From assembly GCA_017531225.1 (NCBI GenBank), contig JAFXLL010000012.1, forward strand, positions 62,001-126,000: DNA of 64,000 nt, read 5' to 3'. The notes under the pieces were generated by a model, which saw only the letters and a program-made list of their open reading frames with translations, ran no database searches and was not told the DNA's origin. This DNA comes from Bacteroidales bacterium. Lineage in GTDB: Bacteria > Bacteroidota > Bacteroidia > Bacteroidales > F082. Positions 62,919 through 64,000 of this stretch are shown in pieces. The number at the start of each line of letters is the position of its first letter. Position 1 is the first letter of the stretch. Position numbers and translations under genes: made by a program.

Positions 62919-64000
62919 ATGAATAGCGTGTTTAAAGTCAGAATGTTTTGGGTGTTCGCCTTTTTGTTGGTGGCGCCCTGGGCGATGGCACAGAAGGATA
63001 TTCCAGTGTATGGTTTTGCGGGGGAGGATTTTTCCATACTGAATGCAAGTCAGGATTTAGCTGTGATCTATTTGGGACTGGATGAGGTGTATGACAATGA
63101 TGACTCGTATTATGAATGGCATTTGTATTCTGCGCCTGAAAACTATACAGAACCGCCTTATGGAACGATAGCTCCTGAAACAAATGGCGGAAATGTCCAT
63201 AAGCATAGGGTGAATGCTACCGTTACCCTTGAAGGGGAATACATTTTCGAACTGGTTCGGATCTCTAAATATGGTTACCAGAAGGATTATGTCGTGGTGA
63301 CAGTTAGGACTTTTCCTGTCATTACCAATATTGAAGCAAAATACGATAGAGATTGTTATACGGATGGGGATGTTATTGACATCAATGACTTTCTAATAGA
63401 AACAGATCCTCCTGGGATGTCGGGGCAAGTGTCTTTGGCTGATGACAGTAAAGTGGCATCGGCTCCGCCAATGCTTCCGTACAGTTCGCAGACTCTTCAT
63501 TTTTTGGTTCGATCGATTACGAGTGAATCCACTGTATTGTCGGATAAAACATATTCTATTGACGTTTATAGCAATGATGTGAAATTTGCATTAGGTTTAG
63601 ATCCCACTTTCGAAAAATTGCAGAAAAAGATAACTTCATTAAACAGTCTGTCAAATGCACTTGGGAATAAAATAATGAATTGTATTCCAGGACCTATCAA
63701 AAATAAACTGCCTTTACAACCAGTTGCGAATATTTACGTTAATCCTTCATTCTACGTGGATTGTTGCAATGGAAGAAGTACTAACCATTTGGTTGTCGAA
63801 ATAGTAGGGAAGGCAGGAGTAAAAATCGATGTGAATATACCTATCGTACCTGCTGTATATGCTGGAATTGTTGGCGAGATCACTGTGAGTCCTAATTTCA
63901 CTTTGGACTTTGTTAGTGAGGAAGCCTTTGCACGAGGTTGTGAAGCCGATGCTACTATTTCCCTTACTGTTCATGGAGAAATTGGGGGTCAGGTTGGAGT
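62919..64000 (+). CDS. Secreted protein, 3' end outside window
   Basis: The frame starts at ATG 62919, 27 bases after the giant gene's stop, and stays open to the last base (about 360 codons seen). N-terminal signal peptide (FWVFAFLLVAPWAMA followed by QKD). The rest is beta-rich with Ig-like rhythm (VNATVTLEGEYIFELVRIS, VVVTVRTFPVITNI) and contains CYTDGDVIDINDF and a Cys-Cys pair (YVDCCNG). I do not recognise the family. Codon and base use are more AT-rich than the giant gene's, suggesting a different history. The position suggests co-transcription with the giant gene and possibly a partner role in secretion, anchoring or the same surface structure (inference). Confidence 0.75.
   Translation, partial: MNSVFKVRMFWVFAFLLVAPWAMAQKDIPVYGFAGEDFSILNASQDLAVIYLGLDEVYDNDDSYYEWHLYSAPENYTEPPYGTIAPETNGGNVHKHRVNATVTLEGEYIFELVRISKYGYQKDYVVVTVRTFPVITNIEAKYDRDCYTDGDVIDINDFLIETDPPGMSGQVSLADDSKVASAPPMLPYSSQTLHFLVRSITSESTVLSDKTYSIDVYSNDVKFALGLDPTFEKLQKKITSLNSLSNALGNKIMNCIPGPIKNKLPLQPVANIYVNPSFYVDCCNGRSTNHLVVEIVGKAGVKIDVNIPIVPAVYAGIVGEITVSPNFTLDFVSEEAFARGCEADATISLTVHGEIGGQVG

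Overview
This window comes from a member of the Bacteroidota, most likely the order Bacteroidales and probably an uncultured gut or rumen type. The pointers are many -7 elements of the Bacteroidota form TAnnTTTG, few clear Shine-Dalgarno sites, a DUF3467 gene directly after rpoC, a TPR-containing sensor kinase, a patatin fused to an outer-membrane barrel, and giant secreted repeat proteins. TGA is an ordinary stop here (it ends tuf and nusG).

Layout. 1-6.9 kb: end of an ABC-transporter permease, a zinc-ribbon/FMN-barrel protein, a CDP-alcohol phosphatidyltransferase, an ECF sigma factor between two small membrane proteins, then minus-strand DUF1905, GNAT and a broken CPBP protease gene. 7-12.8 kb: a second ECF sigma operon whose anti-sigma-like gene carries three dispersed DNA repeats in frame, a lipoprotein aspartyl protease, a YhcG-type nuclease gene that has lost its catalytic core, a DNA glycosylase and a broken dicarboxylate symporter. 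12.8-18.9 kb: a tiny lipoprotein and an aminotransferase (minus strand), two valine tRNAs, an unknown protein, a DPP-IV peptidase, a radical SAM protein and a small barrel protein.

18.9-34.2 kb is the core information-processing block: rpsU, xerC, hpf, tRNA-Thr/Tyr/Gly/Thr, tuf, tRNA-Trp, secE, nusG, rplK, rplA, rplJ, rplL, rpoB, rpoC, DUF3467. 34.2-39.9 kb: pyrB-pyrI, a patatin/BamA-like protein and, divergently, argS.

39.9-64 kb is the most unusual part. A TPR sensor histidine kinase and a NarL-type response regulator precede a gene of about 20.2 kb encoding a secreted protein of roughly 6,700 residues: an N-terminal lectin-like region, eleven beta-helix modules, Fn3-like domains, about nine CARDB domains and a TIG-like domain. 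One in-frame TGA at 58410 interrupts it. The kinase gene and the giant gene each carry the palindrome TCAGGTRTWWAYACCTAA, at exactly the same distance (23 bases) upstream of identical TATTTTTG -7 boxes. This suggests that the two-component system controls both itself and the giant surface protein. A further secreted protein starts just downstream and runs off the window.
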